Shown piece by piece: positions 45,321 through 55,137 of a stretch of DNA of 56,901 bases. Made by a program: the position numbers and the translations under genes. The DNA comes from Bacteroidales bacterium (lineage in GTDB: Bacteria; Bacteroidota; Bacteroidia; Bacteroidales; UBA932). Location: NCBI GenBank assembly GCA_024398105.1, contig JAKSJP010000015.1, positions 1 to 56,901 of the forward strand, read 5' to 3'. Position 1 is the stretch's first letter. Every line of letters begins with the position of its first letter. Under the pieces are notes generated by a model, which saw only the letters and a program-made list of their open reading frames with translations, was not told the origin of the DNA and ran no database searches.

Positions 45321-47875
45321 ACAAAGATCTTTTGAAGAAGATACTGACCTACGCAGGAATAACCCTTTTCCTCCTCATACTTGCCTATGCCTTCGTTCCG
45401 GAGGTGCTCAGTGGGAAAGTCGTCGACCAGAGCGACATCTCGGGCTATATGGGCATGGCGAAGGAGACCAACGACTGGGACACGGCACATCCTGACGACA
45501 AGACCGCATGGACCAACTCGATGTTCGGAGGAATGCCGACGACAATGCTCAACGGCAACACCGCCGGCGACTTCACAAAGAAGCTCTATGACCTGACTTT
45601 CATCGGTCCAAGACCTGCGAGCTATCTCTTCATCTCCCTCCTCGGAGCCTTCCTGCTGATGCTGGCCCTGGGACTCAGTCCGCTCGTTGCCACAGGCGGT
45701 GCCATCGCGGTCACCTTCTGCTCGTACAACATGCAGATCATCCAGGTCGGCCACAACGCCAAGATGGTCGCCCTCGCATTCCTTCCATGGGTGCTCGCGG
45801 CTGTGATCTTCACCTACAAGGCCGCGTTCGCCCGCCTCGAAGGGAAATGGAAGGAATGGCTGCCTAAGACCGTCCTGGGAGCTTCGCTCTTCGCGATGGC
45901 GCTCAATTTCCAGATCAAGGCCAACCATGTCCAGATAACCTACTACCTCGCGATCATCATCTTCTGCTACGTCGCAGTCCTGCTCGGCTGGATGGCGAAG
46001 AAGGACAACAGGAAGTATTTCGGAAGGTTCATGACAGCCTCGGCCCTGCTTCTGGTGCTCGGACTGACCGGCATCGGCACGAACGCGAACAGGCTCATCC
46101 CGACCTACGAATACACCAAGCATACCATGCGCGGAGGCTCGGAGCTTTCTTCGGCCGGCGGCAGCGACAGCGAGAAGACCAAGGGTCTCGACCTCGAGTA
46201 CGCTACGGCATGGTCATACGGCTGGGAGGAGCTCCCCAACATGATGATCCCGGACTACAACGGCGGTTCTTCGACCTATTCGGTCAACCCTATGAAGTCT
46301 GAGACAATCACCCTTCTGCGTGACAACGGACAGCAGAACTGGAGGCAGATCGCCAAGGCCCTTCCTCTCTACTGGGGTCCTCAGCCTTTCACCGCAGGTC
46401 CTATGTACATGGGAGCCATCACGATGTTCCTCTTCATCCTCGGCCTCGGTCTCTACAAGGGCAAGGAGAAGTGGTGGATTCTCATCCCGACACTCATCGG
46501 CATCGGACTTGGACTCGGAAGCCATTTCATGGGCTTCACCAAGATCTGGTACTACTACATTCCGTTCTACAGCAAGTTCAGGACCGTCTCGATGGCCCTC
46601 GTCATACTCCAGTTCACCCTTCCTATGCTCGGATTCCTCACTCTTGACGGAATCATCAAGGGCAGGTACAGCCGCAAGGAGTTCCTCAGGTGGGGACTCG
46701 TGGCCCTCGCTGTGACAGCCGGCTTCAGCCTCCTCGCAGCCTTCGGTATCGGAAGGACCTTCACCGGTCCGACAGACGCAGGCCAGCAGGACGTGCTCGT
46801 CGACGCCTTCATCGTGGACAGGATGAACCTTCTTCTCAAGGATGGCCTCGTCGCATGCGGATTCATCGTGGCGACTTTCGCCCTCCTCTACTGGGCGGTC
46901 TTCGGACTGAGGAAACCGGTGGATGACGGCACCGACGCTCCAGCTGGTACCATGAACCTGAAGATCGCCGGCGTAGCCATCTGCGCACTCGTGCTGATCA
47001 ATATGTTCAGCATAGGAAAGCGCTACCTCAATGAAGACCATTTCGTACGCAGGCACGACTTCGAGAACCAGTTCACCGAGCGCGTGGCGGACCTCTCCAT
47101 CCTTGAGGACAAGGATCCGGACTACAGGGTGCTCGACCTGTCCGTAAGCACTTTCAATGACTCCTACGCAAGCTATTTCCATAAGAGCATCGGCGGCTAC
47201 AGCCCTGTGAAGCTCCAGAGATACCAGGACCTCATCGACAACTATATCGTCCCTGAGTGCAACGCCATCCTCAGGGCTATCCAGAACGCAACCACCATCG
47301 GAGAAGCAGAGGAAGCCCTCCCTTCTACCCCTGTGCTCGACATGCTCAACGACAGGTACATCATCGTCAACGACGAGATCCCTGCCCTGCGCAACGAGAC
47401 GGCGATGGGCAATACGTGGTTCGTGGATTCTGTAGTGAAGGCCTCAAGTGCGGACGAGGAGATAGCCCTCATCGGCTCAGTGGACCTGCGTACCCAGGCT
47501 GTGGTCGGCAGCGACTTCAGCTGGTCGGCAGAGGGAATGCCTTCCGCAGACGACAGCATCGTCCTCAGCTCATACGCGCCGAACGCACTGAAATATACCT
47601 ACAAGGCAGATAGCGAGAGAATCGCGGTCTTCAGCGAGATCTACTATCCTGACGGCTGGACAGCCACAGTCGACGGAGAGGAACTCCCTCTTTTCAGGGC
47701 AGACTGGACCCTCCGCGCAGCAAAGCTCCCTGCGGGTGAGCACACCGTCGAGATGAGGTTCGCTCCGAAGTCTTATGTATTGAGCAGCAATATCTCACGT
47801 GCTTCTTCGGGACTTCTTATTGTCCTTATTCTCCTCAGTATTGGAGGAATGTTCCTACCACGCAAGCGCGACTAG
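45317..47875 (+). CDS. YfhO-family multi-pass membrane protein
   Basis: An 852-residue inner-membrane protein of the YfhO family (PF09586), which in Gram-positive bacteria is linked to glycosylation of cell-surface polymers and has a GT-C-like fold. About a dozen membrane segments can be seen, the first at 9-29, one at the very end (about 825-845), and several between 95 and 560. Long soluble parts lie at about 30-85 and 575-820; the latter ends in a beta-rich YYPDGWTATVDGEELPLFRAD segment typical of the family. It overlaps the glycosyltransferase gene. Confidence 0.9.
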   Translation: MNKDLLKKILTYAGITLFLLILAYAFVPEVLSGKVVDQSDISGYMGMAKETNDWDTAHPDDKTAWTNSMFGGMPTTMLNGNTAGDFTKKLYDLTFIGPRPASYLFISLLGAFLLMLALGLSPLVATGGAIAVTFCSYNMQIIQVGHNAKMVALAFLPWVLAAVIFTYKAAFARLEGKWKEWLPKTVLGASLFAMALNFQIKANHVQITYYLAIIIFCYVAVLLGWMAKKDNRKYFGRFMTASALLLVLGLTGIGTNANRLIPTYEYTKHTMRGGSELSSAGGSDSEKTKGLDLEYATAWSYGWEELPNMMIPDYNGGSSTYSVNPMKSETITLLRDNGQQNWRQIAKALPLYWGPQPFTAGPMYMGAITMFLFILGLGLYKGKEKWWILIPTLIGIGLGLGSHFMGFTKIWYYYIPFYSKFRTVSMALVILQFTLPMLGFLTLDGIIKGRYSRKEFLRWGLVALAVTAGFSLLAAFGIGRTFTGPTDAGQQDVLVDAFIVDRMNLLLKDGLVACGFIVATFALLYWAVFGLRKPVDDGTDAPAGTMNLKIAGVAICALVLINMFSIGKRYLNEDHFVRRHDFENQFTERVADLSILEDKDPDYRVLDLSVSTFNDSYASYFHKSIGGYSPVKLQRYQDLIDNYIVPECNAILRAIQNATTIGEAEEALPSTPVLDMLNDRYIIVNDEIPALRNETAMGNTWFVDSVVKASSADEEIALIGSVDLRTQAVVGSDFSWSAEGMPSADDSIVLSSYAPNALKYTYKADSERIAVFSEIYYPDGWTATVDGEELPLFRADWTLRAAKLPAGEHTVEMRFAPKSYVLSSNISRASSGLLIVLILLSIGGMFLPRKRD

Positions 47876-47905
47876 CCTCCTTCGGGGACAGTCAGAAAAA
47901 TTGCG

Positions 47906-47913
47906 TATCTTTG
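47906..47913 (+). promoter_or_regulatory. Possible -7 box of the surface-lipoprotein operon
   Basis: TATCTTTG is an exact TAnnTTTG match in the 44-base gap after the YfhO gene. It ends six bases before the ATG at 47920, so the transcript would be almost leaderless. The -33 position has no TTTG. Confidence 0.5.
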
Positions 47914-47919
47914 TAGAAT

Positions 47920-49731
47920 ATGCGCTATTTCAAAGGCTTCAATAAATACCTTGCCGCGGCAGTCTCGATGATTGTCGCGTCTGCGTGCGCCCAGTCTTTC
48001 CCCGAGATCGGAAAGGCCGGGAAGAGAACCGTAGGCTTCGGCCTCGGCAGTCCGCAGACCAAGACACAGATAGACGCTGACCATGGTACCTTCGCCTGGG
48101 CGGAAGGCGACCATCTCGCCCTCTGGGCCCGCAGCAGCGACGGCGAGTGGACGCTGAGCAACCAGGACTTCTCGCTCCTGGCGTCAGGACACGGCAACGT
48201 CGGCTACTTCACATCGGAGCTTGACAGCCCGATGCCTCAGGACAGCTATACCTACTATCTCGCATACCCTTTACCTGCGTCGGTAGACGGGACCAGGGCT
48301 ACTTTCACGGTCCCTGCCGTCCAGGACGGCAAGGCGAGTGACGGAATCGACATAATTCTCGGCGGCCCCGTCCAGAGCGGAGCTCTCGAGGCCATCGACG
48401 AGTCCCTGCCTGTCGGCGAGGCAGACATGCTGGACGTCAGGATGCGTCATCTCCTGCATTTCCTCAGATTCTACATCCCGCAGGGCAGCAACGCCCTCGG
48501 AGAGCCTGTGGAGAAGATCGAGTTCACGATGCCTCAGGCCATGGCCGGCAGCGTGACTGTGGACGTCACTGACGGGTCCGCGGAGTTCAGCGCCGGTGGA
48601 ACAGGGTACGACGGCAGGACCGTCACCATGGTCCTGGACGGAAAGATGGGCGAGTCGGTCAATGCCCGCTACGACTATGCCGCAGCCGGAATCTATCCTC
48701 CGGCGACGGCGTACGGCGATGGCGACGTGATGGAGGTGACCCTCTATTCGCAGAGCAAGATAGGACATGTGGATCCTATCCGTCTTGCAGGAAGAAGCTT
48801 CGCTGCCGGACACATCACCAGCGTCCCGCTCAGGCCTACATCTGTAAGCAGTTTCTATTCAGCTACTTTCGCACTTGCAGCAAACAATCTCGGAGAGGAT
48901 GTGCAGAACGTGACCCTTACCCTTCCGGAAGGGACATCATGGCCAGGCACTTCTTCGAATGTCTATACATACTCAGAGTCTGACGGATTCACCGTAGGCG
49001 AGTCCTTCAGGATCACCACCTCGGCCGAGGAGGAGTTCAGGGCTCTGTCCGGAAAGACAGTCTCTGTCAGATACGAGTCTGAGAGCGCTGTCGTATATGA
49101 GACGGTCAGCCTCGGCGACCTTTCTGCGGCAACAAGGGTGGAGAAGGACCTCCATTGCCCATATCTGCTCTTCGAGGACTTCTCGGGAGTAGAGTCATTC
49201 AACTCGGGAGACAAGCACTCGGCGTCCAATGTCGGTGACAAGGATCCTTACCTCTTCCTCGACGGCTGGAGCATCGCAAGAGCCGGCGGCGAGGCTGGAA
49301 AGGCTGTGCGTATGGCGGCCCACAGAGAGTGGTTCGCAACTTACGACTCACGATGCGACTCTCCTATGCTCAGCAACCTCAAGGACGGCAAGACTGTCCA
49401 GATCGAGCTGACCTTCAACTATTCGATGGGCAGAGAGGAAGGCGGACTTGGCGCCAACCCTAAGCTCGGTGCGACAGTCCATGTCGGAAGCACCTCGACA
49501 AGCGGCGGCATCAAGAGCGCAAGCACCACCGGTACCTTTGTGGAGAGCTTCAACGTCAACGAGGAAAGCGGTTCGTACGACAACGTCGACAATGAGCATG
49601 TGACTGTGATATCCGACATGACCAACGCCAGGAGAATCTCGTGGAGAGAGGTAGCTGACGGCAACGCCGGAACAAGCAACGGAACATATTGGCTCTACCT
49701 TGACAACATCAGGGTATCAATCAGGAAATAA
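47920..49731 (+). CDS. Fimbrillin-like lipoprotein with C-terminal jelly-roll-like domain
   Basis: A 603-residue exported lipoprotein; the signal ends VASAC with Cys23. The N-terminal half matches the fimbrillin/Mfa-like family (PF13149) with FAWAEGDHLALWA, the MRHLLHFLRFYI segment and repeated beta strands. The C-terminal 200 residues, from CPYLLFEDFSGVESF to the end TYWLYLDNIRVSIRK, look like a beta-sandwich of the kind that often binds carbohydrates. It is the first gene of a seven-gene run with gaps of -1 to 21 bases. It could be a fimbrial stalk or anchor subunit or a glycan-binding surface protein. I am sure of export and lipidation, less so of the family. Confidence 0.82.
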   Translation: MRYFKGFNKYLAAAVSMIVASACAQSFPEIGKAGKRTVGFGLGSPQTKTQIDADHGTFAWAEGDHLALWARSSDGEWTLSNQDFSLLASGHGNVGYFTSELDSPMPQDSYTYYLAYPLPASVDGTRATFTVPAVQDGKASDGIDIILGGPVQSGALEAIDESLPVGEADMLDVRMRHLLHFLRFYIPQGSNALGEPVEKIEFTMPQAMAGSVTVDVTDGSAEFSAGGTGYDGRTVTMVLDGKMGESVNARYDYAAAGIYPPATAYGDGDVMEVTLYSQSKIGHVDPIRLAGRSFAAGHITSVPLRPTSVSSFYSATFALAANNLGEDVQNVTLTLPEGTSWPGTSSNVYTYSESDGFTVGESFRITTSAEEEFRALSGKTVSVRYESESAVVYETVSLGDLSAATRVEKDLHCPYLLFEDFSGVESFNSGDKHSASNVGDKDPYLFLDGWSIARAGGEAGKAVRMAAHREWFATYDSRCDSPMLSNLKDGKTVQIELTFNYSMGREEGGLGANPKLGATVHVGSTSTSGGIKSASTTGTFVESFNVNEESGSYDNVDNEHVTVISDMTNARRISWREVADGNAGTSNGTYWLYLDNIRVSIRK

Positions 49732-49752
49732 CTTTTAGGTAATAACAGAACA

Positions 49753-50487
49753 ATGAAAAAGACTATCAAGGCTCTTGCACTCGCACTTGCGGCACTGTCG
49801 CTCGTCCTTTCGTGTACGAAGAGCTCAAAGGGAGAGGAAGGATTCGTATCTTTCCAGATCTCCCAGGATGAGGAGGTCGCCCTTGTCACAAAAAGCTCGG
49901 TGGGCAGTTTCACTACGCTGCCTTCACCAGATGACTTCAGGCTGGTAATCGTGAATTCTTCCGACGAGGAGATTCCTGTCAGCGACCCTAAGGGACTCAC
50001 ATCCCTTCCTGCAGGAAACTATACTGTAAAGGCAAGCTTCGGCTCAACATCCGAGGAAGGCTTCGACAAGCCATGTTTCTACGGAGAGCAGACTTTCTCC
50101 ATCAACGGAGGACAGACCTCGGCAGTAACGGTCAAGACCTCTCTCGCCAACGCTATCGTGAGGTTCGAGTACAGCGAGAACTTCAGGAAGTACTACACAG
50201 ACTACAGCTTCACCCTCACAAGCGGAAAGGGAACGCAGATCCAGTTCCCTGCTTCAGAGACCAGGGCCGCATTCGTGGACGCCTACCTCATCAAGGTCAA
50301 GGGCAGCCTCACAAGCCAGGGAGGAAAGACTCAGGAATTCCCTGAGAAGGAATACAAGGGACTCGACGCAGCTACCTGCTACACCCTCAGGTTCGACGCT
50401 TCCAACGTAGGAAGCAGCATAGTTACAATCAGCTTCAACGACACCGTGGAGGACGTAGACCTCGGTGAGACGGAACTTAACGACTAA
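49753..50487 (+). CDS. DUF4493-type lipoprotein
   Basis: A 244-residue lipoprotein with signal sequence ending LVLSC (Cys21). The mature protein has the DUF4493 (PF14900) layout: an N-terminal strand with FVSFQIS, a LPAGNYTVKASFG segment, CFYGEQTFSINGGQTSAVTVKTSLANAIVRFEYS (only its first residues are diagnostic), and a C-terminal strand bundle. DUF4493 is a Bacteroidota surface family of unknown role, distantly reminiscent of fimbrial subunits. It lies 21 bases after the fimbrillin-like gene. Confidence 0.8.
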   Translation: MKKTIKALALALAALSLVLSCTKSSKGEEGFVSFQISQDEEVALVTKSSVGSFTTLPSPDDFRLVIVNSSDEEIPVSDPKGLTSLPAGNYTVKASFGSTSEEGFDKPCFYGEQTFSINGGQTSAVTVKTSLANAIVRFEYSENFRKYYTDYSFTLTSGKGTQIQFPASETRAAFVDAYLIKVKGSLTSQGGKTQEFPEKEYKGLDAATCYTLRFDASNVGSSIVTISFNDTVEDVDLGETELND

Positions 50488-50499
50488 AGAGGAATGGAT

Positions 50500-51744
50500 A
50501 TGAAAAAGATATTTGCATTCATAGCATGTGCCGCATTGGTACTGACATCCTGCAAGGACGACAGATTCGAATACGGCAAGGACAAGGACAACACCGGTAT
50601 TCTCTCACTCGCAAGCCTCACTCTCAACGTCTCTGAGGAGGTCGTGACAGTGACCAAGGCAGACCCTGCAGACGACAGCTATACACTTTCCCTCTATGAC
50701 GCGTCAAACGCGCTCGTATGGGAGAAGAGCTATGGCGAGGTCAAGGCTTCGGCAGACGGAATCTCACTTCCTGCCGGTGAATATGTACTCAACGTACGCT
50801 CGACCGCCGCGGGAGTCCCTGAGGCGAAGTTCTCGGCACCTGTCTATGGTACCTCGGAGAAGTTCACCATCGCGGTCGGACAGACTACCTCGGTCGGAAC
50901 ACTTACCTGCACGCTCCTCCAGTGCGCAGTCACAGTAGGCTACAACGACGAGTTCCTCACAATGGTAACCGGCGACGGCAGCACCTCTGTCGAGGTGACT
51001 TCAGGCAACCCTCTCGAGTACAGGCTAAGCTACAACGGCGGAGCTCCTACCTACGAGCGCAGGATAGGTTACTTCGCTGTCAACAACGGTGACAACACTA
51101 CCATGACCGTGACCTTCAAAGGCCTCATCGAGGGCAAGAACCAGAAGATGACGACATCGATCTCAGGCATCAAGGCCCGCGACTGGCATATCATCACCTT
51201 CATGAAGAAGGTCGATGCAAGCGGCAACGCATCGTTCGCAGTCGAGATCGACGGCCTCGTTGCAGACGCAGTCCTTGACAACGACGTCACAGCGGACGAG
51301 GAAGGCGACGGCAATGATCCGAACGCCCCTACCGGCGATGGCGGAATCCAGCTCGTCAGCACATGTGCATTCAACATCGACCAGCCTGTAGTCGTTCCTG
51401 CGACCGGCAGCTTCGACTTCACCATGAAGGCTCTCATCCCTAACGGAGCACGCAAGTTCACTGTAGACATCGCTTCTACAAACGAGGACTTCATCGGATC
51501 TGTCAACACGGTCGGCGGTACCACACTCGACCTGATCAACCCTTCAGAGGCTGCTCTCGGAGTATTCGGCATCGTTCCGTTCCCTCATGGAGCAGACCTT
51601 CTCAACAAGACAGAGATCGACTTCAACCTCGCAGAGGCACAGACACCGCTCCTCGCATTCAAGGGAAGCCATACATTCACCATGAACGTAACTGACAACA
51701 AGGGCTGCCGCAAGAGCATCGCGCTTACACTTGTAGTCGAATAA
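50500..51744 (+). CDS. DUF4493-like surface lipoprotein
   Basis: A 414-residue lipoprotein. I use the ATG at 50500, not the one at 50494: the former is preceded by GAGG at a proper distance and begins directly with the signal peptide MKKIFAFIAC, ending LTSC with Cys18. CKDD directly after lipidation is an acid-rich start of the kind that serves as a surface-export signal in this phylum. LSLASLTLNVSEE and LPAGEYVLNVRS resemble the neighbouring DUF4493 proteins. The C-terminal third adds an Ig-like sandwich. Gaps are 12 bases before and 13 after. Confidence 0.8.
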   Translation: MKKIFAFIACAALVLTSCKDDRFEYGKDKDNTGILSLASLTLNVSEEVVTVTKADPADDSYTLSLYDASNALVWEKSYGEVKASADGISLPAGEYVLNVRSTAAGVPEAKFSAPVYGTSEKFTIAVGQTTSVGTLTCTLLQCAVTVGYNDEFLTMVTGDGSTSVEVTSGNPLEYRLSYNGGAPTYERRIGYFAVNNGDNTTMTVTFKGLIEGKNQKMTTSISGIKARDWHIITFMKKVDASGNASFAVEIDGLVADAVLDNDVTADEEGDGNDPNAPTGDGGIQLVSTCAFNIDQPVVVPATGSFDFTMKALIPNGARKFTVDIASTNEDFIGSVNTVGGTTLDLINPSEAALGVFGIVPFPHGADLLNKTEIDFNLAEAQTPLLAFKGSHTFTMNVTDNKGCRKSIALTLVVE

Positions 51745-51750
51745 GGAGGA
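51743..51750 (+). promoter_or_regulatory. Strong Shine-Dalgarno sequence before the DUF4493-PCMD gene
   Basis: AAGGAGGA lies seven bases before the ATG at 51758 and overlaps the preceding stop codon. Such a perfect ribosome-binding site is rare in this window and in the phylum, so it marks this gene as special in the operon. Confidence 0.6.
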
Positions 51751-51757
51751 GAGAGAT

Positions 51758-53587
51758 ATGAAGACAAGAATACTCAGCATAGCCGTCCTGATGGCCGGCA
51801 TCGTCCTTGGCACCTCATGTACCAAGGATGCAAGGCAGACAGGCAACGGAGCCCTCTCCCTCAGGATCGAGGCGGACGGAGCGACAAAGGCGGCAATGAG
51901 CCAGGACGAACTGCTTGCAGCTGCCAATGTCAAGATCTACAAGGCTGACTTCTCGGGAAAGGTACGTGAGTACACCTACTCCCAGATGCCTGCATCGATC
52001 TACCTCCCTGCAGACAGCTACCGCGTCGACGTGGCGGCCGGCGAGATCGCAAAGGCTGCTCCGGCTCCGGCTTCATGGGAGCAGAAGAGCTACAAGGGCT
52101 CTGCAGATGTCACCATCGTGGCTTCACAGAACTCGAACGTGACCGTAGCGGCCAGGATCTGCAACACAGTCACAAGATTCAGCTTCGACGCATCGATAGC
52201 CGAGATGTTCAACCCAGGCTACAGCTGCACCGTAGGTCTCAGCGAGACCGACGCTGCCCAGCAGCTCGTCTACACAGCAGACAAGAGCGGAACCGACGGA
52301 TACTTCATCGCAGACGGCTTCGAGCCTTCACTCTACTGGAGCTTCAGCGGCACCCTCGCAAAGGACGGCAGCAGCTTCACCAAGAGCGGAGAGATCCCAG
52401 CGGTGGAGAGCGGCAAGCGCTACGCCATGTCACTCAGGTACTCTGAGAAGGACGGTCTCCTCGCTGTCGAGGTAGAGGTTGACGACAGCACCAACGACAT
52501 CTACGACGACATCATATTCATCCCTGTCGCAACAGGCATCGCAAGCACAGCAAAGTACGAGATCTGGGCAGGCCATTTCACAGCCCATGCGGATGTGGAC
52601 GAGAAGGAATATGACTCATCAAAGGTATATTTCGAGTGGGCACCTGCTGATTCTGACTCATGGACAAGAGTCAGCGCGACCCGCGACGCAGAGGGCGCGT
52701 ACAGCGGCCTGATCAACGGTCTTACAGGCTCTACCGAGTACAAGTACAGACTTGTCGTCACATCACTTGCAGACGGTTCGGAGGAGATCATCGAGGCCAG
52801 CTCTACTATAACCACAGACGCAGCTCTGCAGGCTCCTAACTCAAGCTTCGAGACGACCTCTAACACCGAATCCAAAAACTACTCATCATTCTTCGACCCT
52901 GCGTCGCTCTACCCTGAGCTCCAGAAGATGTGGTGGGACAGCGGTAACAAGGGTTCGACTGCCGTAGGTGCCTCCGGTGTCATCTGCTACCCTGTGACCG
53001 ACGACGTCATGCACGGAACGACGGCCGTATGTCTCCAGTCACGCTATGTGGTCATCAAGTTCGCTGCGGGCAACCTTTTCAGCGGACATTTCGGATCGCT
53101 CGTGGGAACAAGCGGCGGTACAGTCTTCTTCGGACGTCCTTTCACAGCCCGTCCTACAGCGATGAGGCTCTGGATGAAATACTCAAGCGGAAAGATCAAC
53201 CGAATCACCAACAATGCACCAGCAGAGGTGAAGGAGGGTGACTACGACAAGGCATCACTGAGGATCGCCATCGGCACATGGGACTATAAGAAGTACGGCG
53301 GCGACGCGGACAGCCCAGTCCTCGTCAACACCACCGACACAAAGACCTTCGTCGACTATAACACCGATGAATCGACCATCGCAGTCGGAGAGCTCTTCGT
53401 AGAGGCAGACGCAAGCAACTCTACGGACGAATGGAGGCAGGTTACCATTCCTCTGACATACAAGGACCTGAACAAATATCCTACACATATCATCATCAGC
53501 TTCGCAGCCAGCATGTACGGTGACTACTTCACCGGCTATGACAACAGCCGCCTCTGGCTCGACGGTATTGAACTCCTCTACGAATAA
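51758..53587 (+). CDS. DUF4493-PCMD fusion lipoprotein
   Basis: A 609-residue lipoprotein with signal sequence ending LGTSC (Cys21). The N-terminal part (about 25-250) is DUF4493-like, with LSLRIEADGATKA and IYLPADSYRVDVAAG. A fibronectin-like segment follows (about 265-365), and from APNSSFETTS (about 368) to the end is a PCMD domain (PF13201, putative carbohydrate metabolism domain) with the markers SFFDPASLYPEL, WWDSGNKGST, RYVVIKFAAGNLFSG, GRPFTARPTAMRLWMKY and DNSRLWLDGIELLYE. The PCMD part is clearly homologous to that of 55138-56769. It shares one base with the next gene. Confidence 0.85.
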   Translation: MKTRILSIAVLMAGIVLGTSCTKDARQTGNGALSLRIEADGATKAAMSQDELLAAANVKIYKADFSGKVREYTYSQMPASIYLPADSYRVDVAAGEIAKAAPAPASWEQKSYKGSADVTIVASQNSNVTVAARICNTVTRFSFDASIAEMFNPGYSCTVGLSETDAAQQLVYTADKSGTDGYFIADGFEPSLYWSFSGTLAKDGSSFTKSGEIPAVESGKRYAMSLRYSEKDGLLAVEVEVDDSTNDIYDDIIFIPVATGIASTAKYEIWAGHFTAHADVDEKEYDSSKVYFEWAPADSDSWTRVSATRDAEGAYSGLINGLTGSTEYKYRLVVTSLADGSEEIIEASSTITTDAALQAPNSSFETTSNTESKNYSSFFDPASLYPELQKMWWDSGNKGSTAVGASGVICYPVTDDVMHGTTAVCLQSRYVVIKFAAGNLFSGHFGSLVGTSGGTVFFGRPFTARPTAMRLWMKYSSGKINRITNNAPAEVKEGDYDKASLRIAIGTWDYKKYGGDADSPVLVNTTDTKTFVDYNTDESTIAVGELFVEADASNSTDEWRQVTIPLTYKDLNKYPTHIIISFAASMYGDYFTGYDNSRLWLDGIELLYE

Positions 53588-54333
53588 TGAAAAGAATCAG
53601 GACATTCATAGCTGCCATCATGGCTCTGATGCTCTGGACGCCCGGCGCCCAGGCTCAGCGCTTTGACCGTGGCTACGACATGTCGCAGCCGGTGTCCTTC
53701 GTCGAGAAGGGAACATGGATGGTCGGCGGCACCGCCAACTATTCGCTGCACAACATGGACAACTATTCGTTCCTGGTCATAGACAAGATCAACTCCATCG
53801 GATACGGCCTCTCGGTCAGCCCTGCGTTCTGCTACATGGTAAAGGACAATATGGGATTCGGCCTGAGAGTCGACTATGACAGGAACATGTTCAAGCTGGA
53901 CAACGCATCGATTGATGTAGCTGATGTCGGCCTGGAAATAAAAGACTACCACGCTATCGGCCACAAGTTCAAGGGCGCAGCCATCATGAGGAACTACCTT
54001 CCTCTGGGCAACTCGCGCAGATTTGCCATGGTCAACGAGACCCAGCTCTCGGTCGGCATAGGACAGGGCAAGGTCGTCGACGGACATAACCAGGACAATG
54101 TCGCCGGCTCATATGAGACGAGCACCAGCTTCGGCATCAATCTCTGCCCGGGCATGATGGCGTTCGCCAGCGACCACTTTGCAGTCGAGTTCAGCGTCAA
54201 CATGCTTGGTTTCAACATCTCGAACACCCGACAGATCCACAACCAGGTCGCTGAGGGCAGCCGCACTTCGACTTCGGTCAACTTCAGGGTCAACGTCCTT
54301 TCTGTAGGTTTCGGAATCTATTATTATCTGTAG
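53587..54333 (+). CDS. Small outer-membrane beta-barrel protein 1
   Basis: A 248-residue exported protein; signal peptide about 1-23 (ends AQA-Q24), no lipobox. The mature part alternates polar and aromatic residues in about eight to ten strands separated by short turns (GTWMVGGTANYSL, YGLSVSPAFCYMV, NMGFGLRVDYD), and ends VGFGIYYYL, with an aromatic C-terminal strand as expected for insertion by the BAM machine. It starts within the stop codon of the DUF4493-PCMD gene. Related in layout to the next gene. Confidence 0.8.
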   Translation: MKRIRTFIAAIMALMLWTPGAQAQRFDRGYDMSQPVSFVEKGTWMVGGTANYSLHNMDNYSFLVIDKINSIGYGLSVSPAFCYMVKDNMGFGLRVDYDRNMFKLDNASIDVADVGLEIKDYHAIGHKFKGAAIMRNYLPLGNSRRFAMVNETQLSVGIGQGKVVDGHNQDNVAGSYETSTSFGINLCPGMMAFASDHFAVEFSVNMLGFNISNTRQIHNQVAEGSRTSTSVNFRVNVLSVGFGIYYYL

Positions 54334-54336
54334 CGT

Positions 54337-55134
54337 ATGAAGAAAGTACTTTGCATAATCCTCGCCGCCGCGGCTCTGATGGCCGCGTCAGTGGACTCGT
54401 ACGCCCAGAAGCAGAAGAAGGAACCTGTGAAGATGGGTACCATGATCCGTCAGAAAGACAGTACCAAGCACGAAGGTCGTCAGCTTGACTACAGGCTCTT
54501 CATTCCTAAGAGCGCGAAGAGCGTGGGAATGCAGTTCTCGTACTTCGACCTGACAAGCACCGACAGCGAACTGATGATGCTGGTCCAGAATCTCAATGCC
54601 TATGGCAACTGGTTCAGCGTAGCTCCATATATTTCTTACTGTCTGAAGGACAACCAGACCGTCGGTATGAAGATACGCTACTCGAGCGGACAGGCTGGCG
54701 TCAACGATGCTGACCTGAGCCTTCTCAGCGACGATCTCTCTCTCAGCGTAAGCGACGTCAGGGCAAGCACGCACTCTTTCACCAGCGAGGTTTTCTACAG
54801 GTCATACATCGGTCTGGACAGGCTGGGACGTTTCGGCCTCTTCAGCGAGCTCGCGCTTCAGTACTCGACTTCGAAGACTGCATTTGCCATGGACGAGAGC
54901 AATCTCGACGCATACACCCTTGCCAACAAGGTCAAGGTTGCAGTGCGCCCGGGTCTGGAGGTCTTCATGATGAACAATCTCAGTACGCAGGTCTGCATCG
55001 GCATCGGCGGTATATCATATGCGAACACGAAGTATATCAAGGACGGCGCGACGGTCGGCACCAACAATGTCTCACGCGCCCGCTTCATGCTCGACCTGAC
55101 TGACATTTCAATGGGCATGGCCCTTCATTTCTAG
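54337..55134 (+). CDS. Small outer-membrane beta-barrel protein 2
   Basis: A 265-residue exported protein; signal peptide about 1-23 (ends SYA-Q24). The mature part starts with a charged linker (about 25-50) and continues with barrel-like strands (VGMQFSYFDLTSTD, WFSVAPYISYCLKDNQTVGMK with only part diagnostic), ending MGMALHF. The SVAPYISYCLKDN segment parallels SVSPAFCYMVKDN of barrel 1, so the two are paralogues. Gaps are three bases on both sides. Confidence 0.8.
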   Translation: MKKVLCIILAAAALMAASVDSYAQKQKKEPVKMGTMIRQKDSTKHEGRQLDYRLFIPKSAKSVGMQFSYFDLTSTDSELMMLVQNLNAYGNWFSVAPYISYCLKDNQTVGMKIRYSSGQAGVNDADLSLLSDDLSLSVSDVRASTHSFTSEVFYRSYIGLDRLGRFGLFSELALQYSTSKTAFAMDESNLDAYTLANKVKVAVRPGLEVFMMNNLSTQVCIGIGGISYANTKYIKDGATVGTNNVSRARFMLDLTDISMGMALHF

Positions 55135-55137
55135 GCT

